Shown here: piece by piece, positions 48,980 to 58,032 of the stretch
Numbering within the stretch: position 1 is the stretch's first letter
Layout of the letters: every line of letters starts with the position of its first letter
Assembly: GCF_001940455.1 (NCBI RefSeq)
Contig: NZ_MKQR01000017.1
Location: forward strand, 318,782-382,781
DNA length: 64,000 nt
DNA from: Actinokineospora bangkokensis
GTDB taxonomy: Bacteria; Actinomycetota; Actinomycetes; Mycobacteriales; Pseudonocardiaceae
Direction: 5' to 3'
Notes under the pieces: generated by a model
What the model was told of the DNA's origin: nothing
Databases searched by the model: none
What the model saw: only the letters and a program-made list of their open reading frames with translations
Translations under genes and position numbers: made by a program

Positions 48980-50824
48980 TCAGGGGTAGCTGACGACGTT
49001 CTGCGCCGAACCGCCGTTGGAGCTGTCGGCGCGCGGGCCGGTGTCGTTGACGACCGAGCGGATCGCGCCGCTGCCGTTGAGGAACACCGTGAGCAGGCTG
49101 GTCAGCCGCACGCCCGAGGTCCGCGGGACGCGGAAGGACATCCGGGACTCGATGTTGACGCCCTGGTTGAAGAAGCTGTAGCTGCCCAGGCCCCAGGCGC
49201 GGAAGGTGGTCACGCCGGGCACGACCTCCAGGGCCGGGTAGCCGGGGTTGGCCGAGTCCTCCTGCCAGGCGGCCTGGCTCGGCGGGTCGTAGGGGCGCTC
49301 GTTCTGGTACATGACCACGCGCCCGCGCTCGCCACGCCAGATCGTCTCGGTCTTCTGGAAGTGCTCGACGAACAGGCCGGTGGCGGTGACGTCCGCGCCG
49401 TTGACCACGAGGCCGTGGTCGCCGGTGTTGCGGGTCCAGCCGATGCCGGTGCCGTGGTCGCCGCGCCAGAGCCAGGTGTCGTCGAGCAGCACGTTCGCCG
49501 CGTTGACCTCCAGGCTGGTGGTCGCCTTGCCCTCCAGCGCGCCGCCGACCCGGACGAACAGGTCCTGGAGCACGACCGGGTTCGTGGTGCCGCCGCAGGT
49601 GCACGTGGTGCCCGAGCGGCCGACCTGCACCAGCACCGGCGAGCGGACCGGGCCCGCGTCGACGGTGAGGCCGTGCACCTTCACCCCGGCCACGTTGTCC
49701 ACGGTCAGCGCGGCGTTGCCCGCCTGCGGGGTGATCGTGGGCAGCCCGAGGCCCAGCACGACGGTGTCGGCGCGGGTGACCCGGATGGGCTCGGAGTAGC
49801 GGTAGGTGCCCGGGGACAGCAGCAGGTGGCGGCCGTTGGCGAGCGCCTGGTTGACCTGGCTGACGCTGGTGCTCGGGGTGGCCACGAAGAACTGGCTCAG
49901 CCCCAGCACCCGCTCGCCGCTGTTGGTCCTGGTCGGCCCGCTGGAGTCGCGGCGCACCGGGGGCACGCGCACGGAGAAGCTGCCGCCCGAGCCGGACAGG
50001 TAGGGCTCCTCCATCGACACCGGCGTGGTCGCCAGGGTGGTGTAGGGCTGGGCGCCGGGCACGCCGAAGCTGGTGGCCGGGGCGCCGGGGGTACCTGCGA
50101 ACACCTGGTTCCAGACGCCGTTGCTCCAGCTGCTCAGCTCGCTGTTGCGCACCAGGAACTGCTGCTGCGAGCCGTTGACGACCTCGCCGCGGAAGCGGGA
50201 GTCGGCGATGAACCCGCCGCTGGCGTACCAGGGGCCGTCGCCGCAGTAGTCCATCAGCGACAGCTTGCCGTTGACGTCCACGCGGCGCATCGGCGCGGCC
50301 TGCGACACCGCCCAGAAGTTCGTCGCGGCGCGGCAGCCGTCGCCGCCGGCGACGTTGATCGTGAGGTTGGACAGCGAGCGCCAGAAGTTGGTCAGCGCGA
50401 TGCAGTTGCCGGTGCCGTTGACCTGGCACTGGTTGTAGACGCTGACCCGGCCGTTGATCTGCACGTCACCCGGCTGCGCGCCCAGGCCCGCGACCTCGGT
50501 GTAGTAGCCGACGCGCACCTCCAGCGGCGACTGCGCGCTGCCGTAGGTGCCCGGCTCGAACAGCAGGGCGTAGCGGCCGGGGCCGAACTCGGCGCCGGTC
50601 TGCTGGTTGGCGATGGCGTCGACCGTGGCCTGGATGTCGGCCTGCGCCATGCGGGGGTTGAACACGTAGACGTTCGCGCCCAGCTGCGGGGCGTTGGGCG
50701 CGATCACCGCCTGCGCGTGGACGGGGGCGGACGCCGAGGCCGGGGCGGCGGCGAGCACCGCACCGGCGGTCATGGCGACCACCGCGGCGGTGGCGAACCG
50801 CAGGGTTCGGGGGATCGATCTCAA
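48980..50824 (-). CDS. Secreted right-handed beta-helix protein (GH55/pectate-lyase-like fold)
   Basis: The 614-residue protein has a signal peptide (MRSIPRTLRFATAAVVAMTAGAVLAAAPASASA). The mature part starts NAPQLGANVYVFNPRMAQADIQATVDAIANQQTGAEFGPGRYALLFEPGTYGS and carries two pectate-lyase-like beta-helix halves; the second begins SVSQVNQALANGRHLLLSPGTYRYSEPIRV. Proteins of this family are secreted by many actinomycetes and are often misnamed adenylyl cyclase; a carbohydrate-active role is more likely, with no catalytic residues assignable here. The start is TTG at 50824, set by AGGAGA 6 nt upstream and by the signal peptide. It is divergent from a TetR gene with a palindromic operator in the spacer. 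Confidence 0.85.
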   Translation of the reverse strand: MRSIPRTLRFATAAVVAMTAGAVLAAAPASASAPVHAQAVIAPNAPQLGANVYVFNPRMAQADIQATVDAIANQQTGAEFGPGRYALLFEPGTYGSAQSPLEVRVGYYTEVAGLGAQPGDVQINGRVSVYNQCQVNGTGNCIALTNFWRSLSNLTINVAGGDGCRAATNFWAVSQAAPMRRVDVNGKLSLMDYCGDGPWYASGGFIADSRFRGEVVNGSQQQFLVRNSELSSWSNGVWNQVFAGTPGAPATSFGVPGAQPYTTLATTPVSMEEPYLSGSGGSFSVRVPPVRRDSSGPTRTNSGERVLGLSQFFVATPSTSVSQVNQALANGRHLLLSPGTYRYSEPIRVTRADTVVLGLGLPTITPQAGNAALTVDNVAGVKVHGLTVDAGPVRSPVLVQVGRSGTTCTCGGTTNPVVLQDLFVRVGGALEGKATTSLEVNAANVLLDDTWLWRGDHGTGIGWTRNTGDHGLVVNGADVTATGLFVEHFQKTETIWRGERGRVVMYQNERPYDPPSQAAWQEDSANPGYPALEVVPGVTTFRAWGLGSYSFFNQGVNIESRMSFRVPRTSGVRLTSLLTVFLNGSGAIRSVVNDTGPRADSSNGGSAQNVVSYP

Positions 50825-50954
50825 CGGGCTCTCCTATCCCGGGCTGGGACCTGCCCGGACCGCTGGTGACGGGCGACCGGGCGCGCGCCACTCCGTCGTG
50901 ACTGAGGAGACCTGCACCACACTCTCGTGTGACGATCCGAGTACAGCACGCTTA

Positions 50955-50966
50955 CTTACCGGTAAG
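50955..50966. promoter_or_regulatory. TetR operator CTTACCGGTAAG
   Basis: A perfect 12-bp palindrome, extendable with a mismatch to TACTTACCGGTAAGCAA, lies between the divergent beta-helix (start 50824) and TetR (start 51029) genes. TTACCGGTAA-type sites are typical TetR operators. Confidence 0.65.
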
Positions 50967-51028
50967 CAAGTGAGTCGGGCAGAGCTTCGACCACCGAGAG
51001 GTGCGCCCGCGGTGGCACAGTGGCACCC

Positions 51029-51688
51029 ATGCAGCCCCCCGCCGACCGAGAGGCCCCCGCGGGCACCACCACCGACCCGCTCAGCCGCAGCGACCGCACC
51101 CGCCTGCGCCGCGAGGAGATCGTCCACGCCGCCCGGGAGGTCTTCTCCGCCAAGGGCTTCCGCAACGGCTCGCTCTCCGACATCGCCGAGCGCGTCGGCA
51201 TCACCCACCAGGGCGTGCTCCACCACTTCGGCACCAAGGAGCAGCTGCTCGTCGAGGTCCTGCGCGACCGCGACACCACCGGCCGGGCAGCCCTGGCCGA
51301 CGCCAGCAACCCGCGCGGCGCGCGGTTCCTGCACCACGTCCTCAACACCGTCACCACCAACACCCGGCGTACGGGCATCGTGCAGGCCTACACGGTGCTG
51401 TCGGCGGAATCGGTGACCGAGGGGCACCCCGCGCAACCGTGGTTCCGGACGCGGTTCACCACGCTGCGCCAAGACCTGGCCGAGGCGCTGGGGGAGGCCT
51501 GCGACGCGGCGGAGCCGGTGGCGCGGGAGGAGTTGGAGCGGGGCGCGGCCGTGCTGGTGGCGGTGATGGACGGGTTGCAGGTGCAGTGGTTGCTCGACCC
51601 CGGGGCGATCGACATGACCGCCGCCGTGCGGATGACGATCGACGCGTTGCTGACCTCGTGGGGCGGCCGTCCGCTGGGTCCCGCCTAG
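51029..51688 (+). CDS. TetR-family regulator next to the beta-helix gene
   Basis: The protein (219 residues from ATG 51029; GTG 51020 adds three) has the HTH RTRLRREEIVHAAREVFSAKGFRNGSLSDIAERVGITHQGVLHHFGTKEQLLVEVL. The C-terminal domain (ERGAAVLVAVMDGLQVQWLLDPGAIDMTAAVRMTIDALL) matches regulators of transport or carbohydrate genes in actinomycetes. No SD is visible. It is divergent from the beta-helix gene. Confidence 0.86.
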   Translation: MQPPADREAPAGTTTDPLSRSDRTRLRREEIVHAAREVFSAKGFRNGSLSDIAERVGITHQGVLHHFGTKEQLLVEVLRDRDTTGRAALADASNPRGARFLHHVLNTVTTNTRRTGIVQAYTVLSAESVTEGHPAQPWFRTRFTTLRQDLAEALGEACDAAEPVAREELERGAAVLVAVMDGLQVQWLLDPGAIDMTAAVRMTIDALLTSWGGRPLGPA

Positions 51689-51783
51689 AGTTGCACGACG
51701 GTAAACCCTGCCTTGATCAAACTGCACTGGAGTTAACCCGGAACCCCTCCTAGCGTTGTCCTCACAACGCCGAGGAGGACCCC

Positions 51784-52569
51784 GTGGACACCCTGACCCT
51801 GCTCCCCAGCATCACCGAAGCCGTGCGCGCCGCCGGTACCCGGCTGCTCGACGAGTACACCCCGGACGCCCGGCCCAGCGGGTCCGAGGCGATCTGGAAG
51901 GCCTTGCGCCACAACGACGAAGCCGTCCTCGACGTGCTGCGGCCCGCGCTGCTCGACCTGCGGCCGCAGGCGCGGTGGATGGACGACGAGCTGGAGTCCG
52001 GGGCGCTTCCCCCCGGTGAGTGGTGGGTCGTCGACCCGGCCGAGGGCAACATCAACCACGTGCACGGCCTGCCCGACTGGTGCGTCACCGCCACCCTCGT
52101 CCAGGACAACGCCCCCGTGCTCACCGTCGTCCACTCCCCCGTGGCAGACCGCGTGCACACCGCCCACGTGGGGCACGGCGCGCGGGTCGACGGCGTGCCG
52201 CTGCACGTGTCCGGCAAGGCGGACCTGGCGGCGGCGTTCGTCTCGACCGCGCAGGCCGCGCCGGGTGAGGACGCCGGGACGCTGTCGCGGATCAGCGCGT
52301 CGGTGGACGCGATGCTGCGCGCGGCCATGCTGGTGCGGGTGGCCGTGCCCGCCACGGTGCAACTGCTCGCGGTCGCCGAGGGGCACACCGACGCGTTCTG
52401 GCAGCACTCCCCCGTGATCTCCGGGCTCGCGGCCGGGGCACTGCTGGTCTCGGAGGCCGGGGGCGTCGTCACAGACCTCACGGGACGGCCGTGGGCGCCG
52501 GGCAGCACCGACTTCCTCGCCGCCGCACCAGGTCTGCACGCCGCCGCCCTGACCGCCCTCACGGCCTAA
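51784..52569 (+). CDS. Inositol-monophosphatase-family protein with altered metal motif
   Basis: The 261-residue protein has the IMPase fold signature but the metal-binding motif reads WVVDPAEGNINHVHGLPDW where the family has DPLDGTxNFxHG, and RWMDDELE replaces the usual SEE region. The second aspartate is Glu and the Thr is Asn. The C-terminal motif (HSPVISGLAAGALLVSEAGGVVTDLTG) also differs, with HSPV for WDxA. It may be a catalytically changed or inactive member. GTG at 51784 follows GAGGAGG. It is 40 nt upstream of the F420-reductase-like gene, so they form an operon. Confidence 0.82.
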   Translation: MDTLTLLPSITEAVRAAGTRLLDEYTPDARPSGSEAIWKALRHNDEAVLDVLRPALLDLRPQARWMDDELESGALPPGEWWVVDPAEGNINHVHGLPDWCVTATLVQDNAPVLTVVHSPVADRVHTAHVGHGARVDGVPLHVSGKADLAAAFVSTAQAAPGEDAGTLSRISASVDAMLRAAMLVRVAVPATVQLLAVAEGHTDAFWQHSPVISGLAAGALLVSEAGGVVTDLTGRPWAPGSTDFLAAAPGLHAAALTALTA

Positions 52570-52609
52570 GCAACCAGGCCCTCACCAACCGAACGACAGG
52601 GGAACCACC

Positions 52610-53158
52610 ATGACCACCATCGCCGTCATCGGCAGCGGGCGCGTCGGCACCGGCCTCGCCGCGGCCTGGCAGCGCGCGGGCCACGACGTCGTCATCGCCG
52701 CCCGCAGCACCCGCGCCGAGGCCGCGCGGGCCGCCGACGTCGTCGTCAACGCGCTGCCCGGGGACATCGCCGCCGAGCAGCTCGCGCCGCTCGCGGACGC
52801 CATCGGCGGCTCCGTCGTGCTCGACGTGAGCAACCCGCACTCACCCGGGCCGACCAGCGTGGCCGAGCAGGTCCAAGCCGCGCTGCCCCGCGCCAGGGTC
52901 GTCAAGGCGCTGAACACCATGCTGCACCCGGTCATGACCGCCCCGCTGCCCGGCGCCACGGCGTTCCTGTCGGGCGGGGACGCGGCCGCCAAGTCCACCG
53001 CGGTCGACCTGCTGGCCGACCTGGGGTGGGCGCGCGGGAGCGTGGTCGACCTGGGCGGGCTCGCGACCGCCCGGACCACGGAGTCGTTCACCGCCCTGGT
53101 GCCCGCGGTGTTCACCCACCACGCGGGCAGGCCGTTCGCGTTCTCCGTGGTGGCCTGA
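52610..53158 (+). CDS. NADPH-dependent F420-reductase-like (NAD(P)-binding) oxidoreductase
   Basis: The 182-residue protein has a Rossmann fold (TTIAVIGSGRVGTGLAAAWQRAGHDVVIAARS) with Arg/Ser after strand 2 that favours NADP, and VVLDVSNPHSPG and VVKALNTMLHPVM typical of the F420-dependent NADP reductase group. ATG at 52610 has AGGGGA upstream. It shares an operon with the IMPase-like gene. Its cosubstrate could be F420 or another carrier. Confidence 0.85.
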   Translation: MTTIAVIGSGRVGTGLAAAWQRAGHDVVIAARSTRAEAARAADVVVNALPGDIAAEQLAPLADAIGGSVVLDVSNPHSPGPTSVAEQVQAALPRARVVKALNTMLHPVMTAPLPGATAFLSGGDAAAKSTAVDLLADLGWARGSVVDLGGLATARTTESFTALVPAVFTHHAGRPFAFSVVA

Positions 53159-53163
53159 CCCCG

Positions 53164-54084
53164 TCACCCCCACTGCCAGGCGATGCCGTGCACGCCGGGG
53201 CCGCACTTGGCCTGGAACGCGTGCACCACGTGCGACCCGTCCGGCACGAGCCTGCGCTTGCGGGTCGGCGGGGCGGGCACGGCGTCGCGGAAGTAGCTGT
53301 GGCAGCGCACCGGCAGCCGCGCCTCGTGGAAGCGGACGCGCTGGAGGAACCCGTGGACGGGCGTGCGGAAGCGGTGCTCGTGCAGGCGGGCGGGCGCGGG
53401 GCTGGGCCCCAGCTCGGTGGCGTACTCGACCACGGCGGTCTCGTTGCGCGCCAGGGTGCGGCCCAGGTGGATCTCGGCGGCGAGGTAGCCGTTGGCGTGG
53501 TCGGCCACCAGGTCGAGCAGGGTGCCGTCGCGGACCACCAGGTCCGAGGGCATGACCTCGCCCTCGTCCACCCCGTGCGCGACCAGGAAGCGGTCCTGGC
53601 CGTCGGCCACCGCGCGCAGCACCTGGGTGATCTCGACCCGGCGCAGGCAGCCGTCGGCGTCGAGGGTGCAGGTGCTGGCGACGTTGAGCGCCACCACACC
53701 CGCGTTGAAGTCGTCGAACGACCCGCCCAGCACCCGCTGGAACGGCGAGTCCGCGCCGTAGAGCTGGCTGCCGGTCACGCCCGCGCTGGCCGGGGTGCGA
53801 CCGCGCGGCCGGGGCGGTTCCAGCAGGTCGAACAGGGTGTCGCGGGGCAGGTCGAGTATCAGCTCCAGCTCGCGCAGCGCGCGCAGCGACTTGTCCCGCT
53901 CCGGCCTGCTGCGGCCCTGCTGCCAGTAGCTCAGCGTGGCCAGGCTGATGTCCACGCCCCGGTCGGCCAGCCGGGAGCGCAGGCGCTGGAGGGTCAGGTC
54001 GCGGCGGGTGATGGCGGCGCGCAGGGTCTCGCTGAACCCCTGGGCGCCGACGACCTCGCCGCGCGGGGCCGGGGACCGGGTCAC
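53164..54084 (-). CDS. XRE-family helix-turn-helix regulator
   Basis: The 306-residue protein has an N-terminal HTH (FSETLRAAITRRDLTLQRLRSRLADRGVDISLATLSYWQQGRSRPE) and a C-terminal domain of about 200 residues that I cannot name; it resembles those of actinobacterial HTH proteins of unknown role (VQALNVASTCTLDADG-like strands, HSYFRDAVPAPP). GTG at 54084 follows GGAGGGAGC. It is convergent with the F420-reductase-like gene, with 5 nt between stops. It lies downstream of the protease gene in the same direction. Confidence 0.8.
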   Translation of the reverse strand: MTRSPAPRGEVVGAQGFSETLRAAITRRDLTLQRLRSRLADRGVDISLATLSYWQQGRSRPERDKSLRALRELELILDLPRDTLFDLLEPPRPRGRTPASAGVTGSQLYGADSPFQRVLGGSFDDFNAGVVALNVASTCTLDADGCLRRVEITQVLRAVADGQDRFLVAHGVDEGEVMPSDLVVRDGTLLDLVADHANGYLAAEIHLGRTLARNETAVVEYATELGPSPAPARLHEHRFRTPVHGFLQRVRFHEARLPVRCHSYFRDAVPAPPTRKRRLVPDGSHVVHAFQAKCGPGVHGIAWQWG

Positions 54085-54182
54085 GGCAGCTCCCTCCACT
54101 CGCCACGGGGGTGGGAGTATCCCCCGCGGCGCGCCGCGACCGCCACCCGTGCGGCGACCGCGGCGCGCGCGCTCGGCGGGGG

Positions 54183-55430
54183 TCAGCTGGTGGTGTTGGC
54201 GGTGAGCCCGTAGTAGGACAGGGCGTCGCTCAGCGGCTGGAAGTACGACGACTTCCCGCTCTGGACGCCGCCGTTGTAGGCGCACTGCTGGCCGGTGGGG
54301 CCGCCGGAGGTCATGCCCTGCGCCTGGTTGCCGGAGATGTAGGCGCCGCCGCTGTCACCGGAGGACGTGCACACCGTGGAGCTGGCCAGGCCGCGGACGA
54401 CGGTGTCGGGGCCGCCGTTCGGGTCGGTGTAGGTGACGGTGACGTTGTAGGCCCTGATCGTGCCGCAGGTCCAGCCGGTGGTGGCGCCGGACTTGCAGAT
54501 CGAGGTGCCCACGGCCGCGCGCTGCGCGCCGCGCACGGCGATGGTGCCCGCCGCGCCCCAGGTGCCGACCGAGGTGGTGATGGAGTTGCCCGCGTCGAGC
54601 TTGGCGATGCCCATGTCGACGCTGGTGGTGCCGATGGCGAAGCGGGAGTTGGTGCCCTTGGCGAAGCGGGTGCCGTTGAAGTGCAGGGTCGGCAGACCCG
54701 CGACGCAGTGCCCGGCGCTGACCAGGTACTGCACGCCGGAGGAGCTGCGCGCGCCGAAGCCGACCGAGCAGTAGCCGGAGCCGCCGTTGATGGTCATCTT
54801 GCTGCCGGGGTAGATCGCGGCCTGGGTCGACAGCGGCGCGGTCGACTCGACCCGCACCGCGGGGCCGAACCGGGCCGCCTCGGCCAGGAACGCCTTGGCC
54901 TGCGGGCGGGAGGCGTCGTCGACGCGCACCGACACCACGTCGGCGGCCACGTCCACACCCCACTCCGCGATGCCGTCGGGCGCCTGGCGGGCGGCGAAGC
55001 GGTCCAACTGCTCCTGGACCCGGGTCAGCGCCGCCTCCCCGCGGGCCGGGGTGCGCGCCGCCAGGCCCGCCGACCGCGCCGTCGCCGCGGTGGCCGGGTC
55101 GGCGGTGTTGACGGTGAGCGTGCCGCCGCCGTCGACGAAGGAGCCGTCGACGACGAGGCCCGCCCGGGTCAGCTCGGCGAAGCGCTGCTGCTGCGCGGCC
55201 TCGCGGTCGAGCCGCGCGGCGGCGGTGGCCTCGTCCACCCCGAGGGTGCGGGCGAGCGCGGCCACCATCTCGGGCTGGTACCGGGCCTGCGCCGCCGTGG
55301 CCTGCGCCGCGGCGGGCTGCGCGGCCGCCGCCGACGCGGTGGCCACCGCGCCCGCGGGCACCAGCGCGCACAGCGCGGTGGCCGCGACCAGTGAGCGGTA
55401 GATCCCGGACCTGCCGAATCCGTTCGACAT
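54183..55430 (-). CDS. Secreted serine protease, streptogrisin/alpha-lytic type (S1E)
   Basis: The 415-residue preproenzyme has a signal peptide (to about 37), a pro-region with alpha-lytic-protease-type segments (about 75-200) and a mature chymotrypsin-like domain from about 205. The triad is H241 (SAGHC), D272 (SVDMGIAKLD) and S360 (SSGDSGGAY); cysteine pairs match streptogrisins (CSVG/GHC, CKSG/TCG, VCTSSGDSGG/QQC). ATG at 55430 has GAGGAAAGG upstream. A 17-bp inverted repeat lies 104 nt upstream of the start. Confidence 0.93.
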   Translation of the reverse strand: MSNGFGRSGIYRSLVAATALCALVPAGAVATASAAAAQPAAAQATAAQARYQPEMVAALARTLGVDEATAAARLDREAAQQQRFAELTRAGLVVDGSFVDGGGTLTVNTADPATAATARSAGLAARTPARGEAALTRVQEQLDRFAARQAPDGIAEWGVDVAADVVSVRVDDASRPQAKAFLAEAARFGPAVRVESTAPLSTQAAIYPGSKMTINGGSGYCSVGFGARSSSGVQYLVSAGHCVAGLPTLHFNGTRFAKGTNSRFAIGTTSVDMGIAKLDAGNSITTSVGTWGAAGTIAVRGAQRAAVGTSICKSGATTGWTCGTIRAYNVTVTYTDPNGGPDTVVRGLASSTVCTSSGDSGGAYISGNQAQGMTSGGPTGQQCAYNGGVQSGKSSYFQPLSDALSYYGLTANTTS

Positions 55431-55533
55431 GCGTCGATGCCTTTCCTCGCCGGACCCCGCACGCGCAGGGGGTGGGCGGCACGGGGGCCACCCAGCGCGC
55501 GGATCTCCGGTGGCCGGCGGGACGACCGGCCGT

Positions 55534-55550
55534 GGAGCAGACTCTGCTCC
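55534..55550. promoter_or_regulatory. Inverted repeat GGAGCAGA-C-TCTGCTCC upstream of the protease gene
   Basis: Two perfect 8-bp arms with a 1-nt centre lie in the 259-bp spacer between the protease and oxidoreductase genes, about 104 nt upstream of the protease start. It could be an operator; no regulator is assigned. Confidence 0.4.
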
Positions 55551-55689
55551 CGTGCCCGCGCCCCGAGCAAGGGCCTCGACGACGGACTTTTTCACAGAGG
55601 GCGGACAATTCGTTGAACGCGGAATCCGACCGTCCACGTGCGACAGCGGGGTCGCGGACCGTTGCCGCGGGCCGACATCGACCGTCCCA

Positions 55690-56631
55690 TCAGGAGAAGT
55701 CGAGCACCATCCTGCCGCGGACCCCGCCTGCGGCAAGGCGTTCGTGCGCCTCCCCCGCGTGCGCGGCGGGCAGCACGTCGGCCACCCGCAGCGCGACCTC
55801 CCCGGACTCGGCCTGCTCGCGCAAGCGCTCCAGGAGGTCGCGGCGCTCGGCACCCTCGCGCACGCGGATCGGGTGGAAGCGCAGCCCGCGCGTCCCGTCG
55901 CCCTCCCAGAAGCGCACGGTGGCCACCCCACCACCGTCCTTGACAGCGGCCGTCACCTTGTCGCCCTGCACCGCACCGTCGGCCAGCGCGTCCACCCCGT
56001 CCGGGAACAGCACCCGGATCCGCTCCGCGACGTCGTCGCCGCGGCGCACCACGTGATCAGCGCCGAACGAGCGCACCAACCCCTCGTCCTTCTCCGCCGC
56101 GTCGGCCACGACGGTGATCCCGTCCGCCTTGGCCAACTGCACGAGGTAGCCCCCGTAAGCACCCGCCGCGCCCGTCACCGCCAACACCTGCCCAGGCGCG
56201 AGGTCGAGCGCTTCCAGCGTCAACCGCGCGGTCAACCCGTTCATCGGCAGCGTCGAGGCCTCCGCGTGGCTCGTACCCGCGGGCGCGCGCACGACCGACC
56301 CCACGGGCAGCACCACCTCGTCCCGGTAGGCGCCGTGCTCGCCGGACGGCACCACGACCGCCATCACCCGCTCACCCGGCGCCAGGTCGGTGTCGGTGCC
56401 CGGCCCGACCTCCACCACCTCGCCCCCGACGTCCATCCCCGGCACGTCCGCCACGCCCGCCGCCCGATCCGCGTCCGTCCGCGACCCGTTCACGACCAGC
56501 GTGTCTGTCGGGTTCACCGCGGCGGCCAGCACCCGCACCCGCACCTGCCCGTCCCCCAACGCCTCCCGCGCGACGTCGACCTCCCGCAGCGCCTCGGGTC
56601 CGCCGTACTCCACCACTCCGACTGCACGCAT
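55690..56631 (-). CDS. Zinc-independent alcohol-dehydrogenase/quinone-oxidoreductase-like MDR protein
   Basis: The 313-residue protein has the MDR layout: GroES-like N-terminus ([43 protein letters not shown]), [15 protein letters not shown], then nucleotide-binding [22 protein letters not shown] (AxxGxxG). There are no zinc-binding cysteines, so it fits NADPH:quinone reductases. ATG at 56631 has GGGAGG upstream. The MFS gene lies 100 nt upstream in the same direction. Confidence 0.88.
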   Translation of the reverse strand: MRAVGVVEYGGPEALREVDVAREALGDGQVRVRVLAAAVNPTDTLVVNGSRTDADRAAGVADVPGMDVGGEVVEVGPGTDTDLAPGERVMAVVVPSGEHGAYRDEVVLPVGSVVRAPAGTSHAEASTLPMNGLTARLTLEALDLAPGQVLAVTGAAGAYGGYLVQLAKADGITVVADAAEKDEGLVRSFGADHVVRRGDDVAERIRVLFPDGVDALADGAVQGDKVTAAVKDGGGVATVRFWEGDGTRGLRFHPIRVREGAERRDLLERLREQAESGEVALRVADVLPAAHAGEAHERLAAGGVRGRMVLDFS

Positions 56632-56731
56632 ACCGCGCACCTCCCTGGTCCGGATCCCGGTCCCCAGGTCCAACACCCCCGCCCCCGCCCGCTGTTCCAC
56701 CCCGGAGCGCGACGCCCGGATGCGCTCGGGG

Positions 56732-57934
56732 TCATGCGGCGACCTCCACCGGCCTGCCCGGCAGTGACCAGCGGTGGTGGACCACCACGCCGAGAGCGGC
56801 GGCGACCGCGCCTGCGATCGGGATCCAGCGGAAACCCGCGGACAGCAGCAGGCCGCCCACGGCCGAGCCCAGCGAGGTGCCCAGGTACATGAAGGAGCTG
56901 TTCCACGCCAGCACCGATCCGCTCTCGGCCGGGAAGGTGGCCACCAACCTCGACTGGTACGCGGGCAGGCACGGGTAGGCCAACAGCGCGAACAGGCCGA
57001 GGCAGGCGATCAGCAGCCAGGCGGGGGCACCCAGGAGGGCATCGACGACGAGCAGGACCACGCCAAGCACCAGCAGGCTGGTCGCCACCACGCGGCCCGC
57101 GCCGTGCCGGTCGGCCAGGGTGCCGCCGCTGAGGCTGCCCGCGACGGCGCCGAGCCCGTAGACGACCAGGGCGAGGGCGGTGGTGCCGGTGGTGAAGCCT
57201 GCGACGTCCGCCAAGCCGGCACCCAGGTAGGTGTAGAACGAGTACACCGCGAACGCCCAGGTGCCGGTGACCGAGGCGGCGCGCAGCTTGGTGGTCAGGG
57301 GCAGCTTCCGGGCGCCGGGTGCGGCGGCCACCGCACCCGCGCCGCGCGGCCAGGTGAACCGGTTCACCACGGCCAGCACGAGGGTGAGGACGCCCAGGCC
57401 GAGGAACGCCGCCTCCCAGCCGAGCGCCGCGGCGACGGCGGTGCCGGTCGGGGCGCCGGTGGTCAGCGAGACGAGGAAGCCCGCCATGGCCGTGGACAGC
57501 CACACCCCGCGGCGGGCGGGCGGCGCGGACTGGCCGACCAGGGCCAGCAGCGAGGGGGTGACCCCGGCGGCGAACAGCCCGGCGAGCACGCGGGCGACCA
57601 GCAGCACCGCGAAGCCGAGGGGCAGCCCGGTCAGCACGTTGGCCAGCGCGAAGCCGGTCAGCCCGACCACCAGCACCCCGCGCCTGCCGACGCGGTCGGC
57701 CAGCGCCCCGCCCAGGGGCGCGCCGACGACGTAGGCCGCGGAGAACGCGGTGACGGAGGTGCCCGCCGCGCCGGTCGAGACGCCGTGCGCGGCGGCGATC
57801 GCGGGCAGCAGCGGCGAGACCAGGAACAGGTCGGTGCCGATCAGCAGCAAGGTCAGGAACGCGATACCGAGCGCGAGCGGCGACCCGCCGGAGCGCGCCG
57901 TCCCGGTGCCCCTGGTCGTGCCGGGTGTGCTCAC
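56732..57934 (-). CDS. MFS transporter, 12-TMS DHA1 type
   Basis: The 400-residue protein has 12 hydrophobic segments, FLTLLLIGTDLFLVSPLLPAIAAAHGVSTGAAGTSVTAFSAAYVVGAPLGGALADRVGRRGVLV (motif A) and VLAGLFAAGVTPSLLAL, typical of arabinose-efflux/drug-export permeases. GTG at 57934 has GGAGG upstream. A perfect 33-bp palindromic operator lies in the spacer shared with the divergent MarR gene, so MarR-type control is nearly certain. Confidence 0.9.
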   Translation of the reverse strand: MSTPGTTRGTGTARSGGSPLALGIAFLTLLLIGTDLFLVSPLLPAIAAAHGVSTGAAGTSVTAFSAAYVVGAPLGGALADRVGRRGVLVVGLTGFALANVLTGLPLGFAVLLVARVLAGLFAAGVTPSLLALVGQSAPPARRGVWLSTAMAGFLVSLTTGAPTGTAVAAALGWEAAFLGLGVLTLVLAVVNRFTWPRGAGAVAAAPGARKLPLTTKLRAASVTGTWAFAVYSFYTYLGAGLADVAGFTTGTTALALVVYGLGAVAGSLSGGTLADRHGAGRVVATSLLVLGVVLLVVDALLGAPAWLLIACLGLFALLAYPCLPAYQSRLVATFPAESGSVLAWNSSFMYLGTSLGSAVGGLLLSAGFRWIPIAGAVAAALGVVVHHRWSLPGRPVEVAA

Positions 57935-57956
57935 GGTGCCTCCATGGTGCGCCGAT

Positions 57957-57989
57957 TAGTACGCTGGCAAACAATTTGCCAGCGTACTA
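57957..57989. promoter_or_regulatory. MarR operator: 15-bp perfect arms, 3-nt centre
   Basis: TAGTACGCTGGCAAA (57957-57971) pairs perfectly with 57975-57989 around CAA. It lies 23 nt upstream of the MFS start and 44 nt upstream of the MarR start, suited to repress both. Confidence 0.8.
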
Positions 57990-58032
57990 TATCCGGGGAA
58001 ACCACCGACCCCCTCGACGCTAGGCTGGGGCC

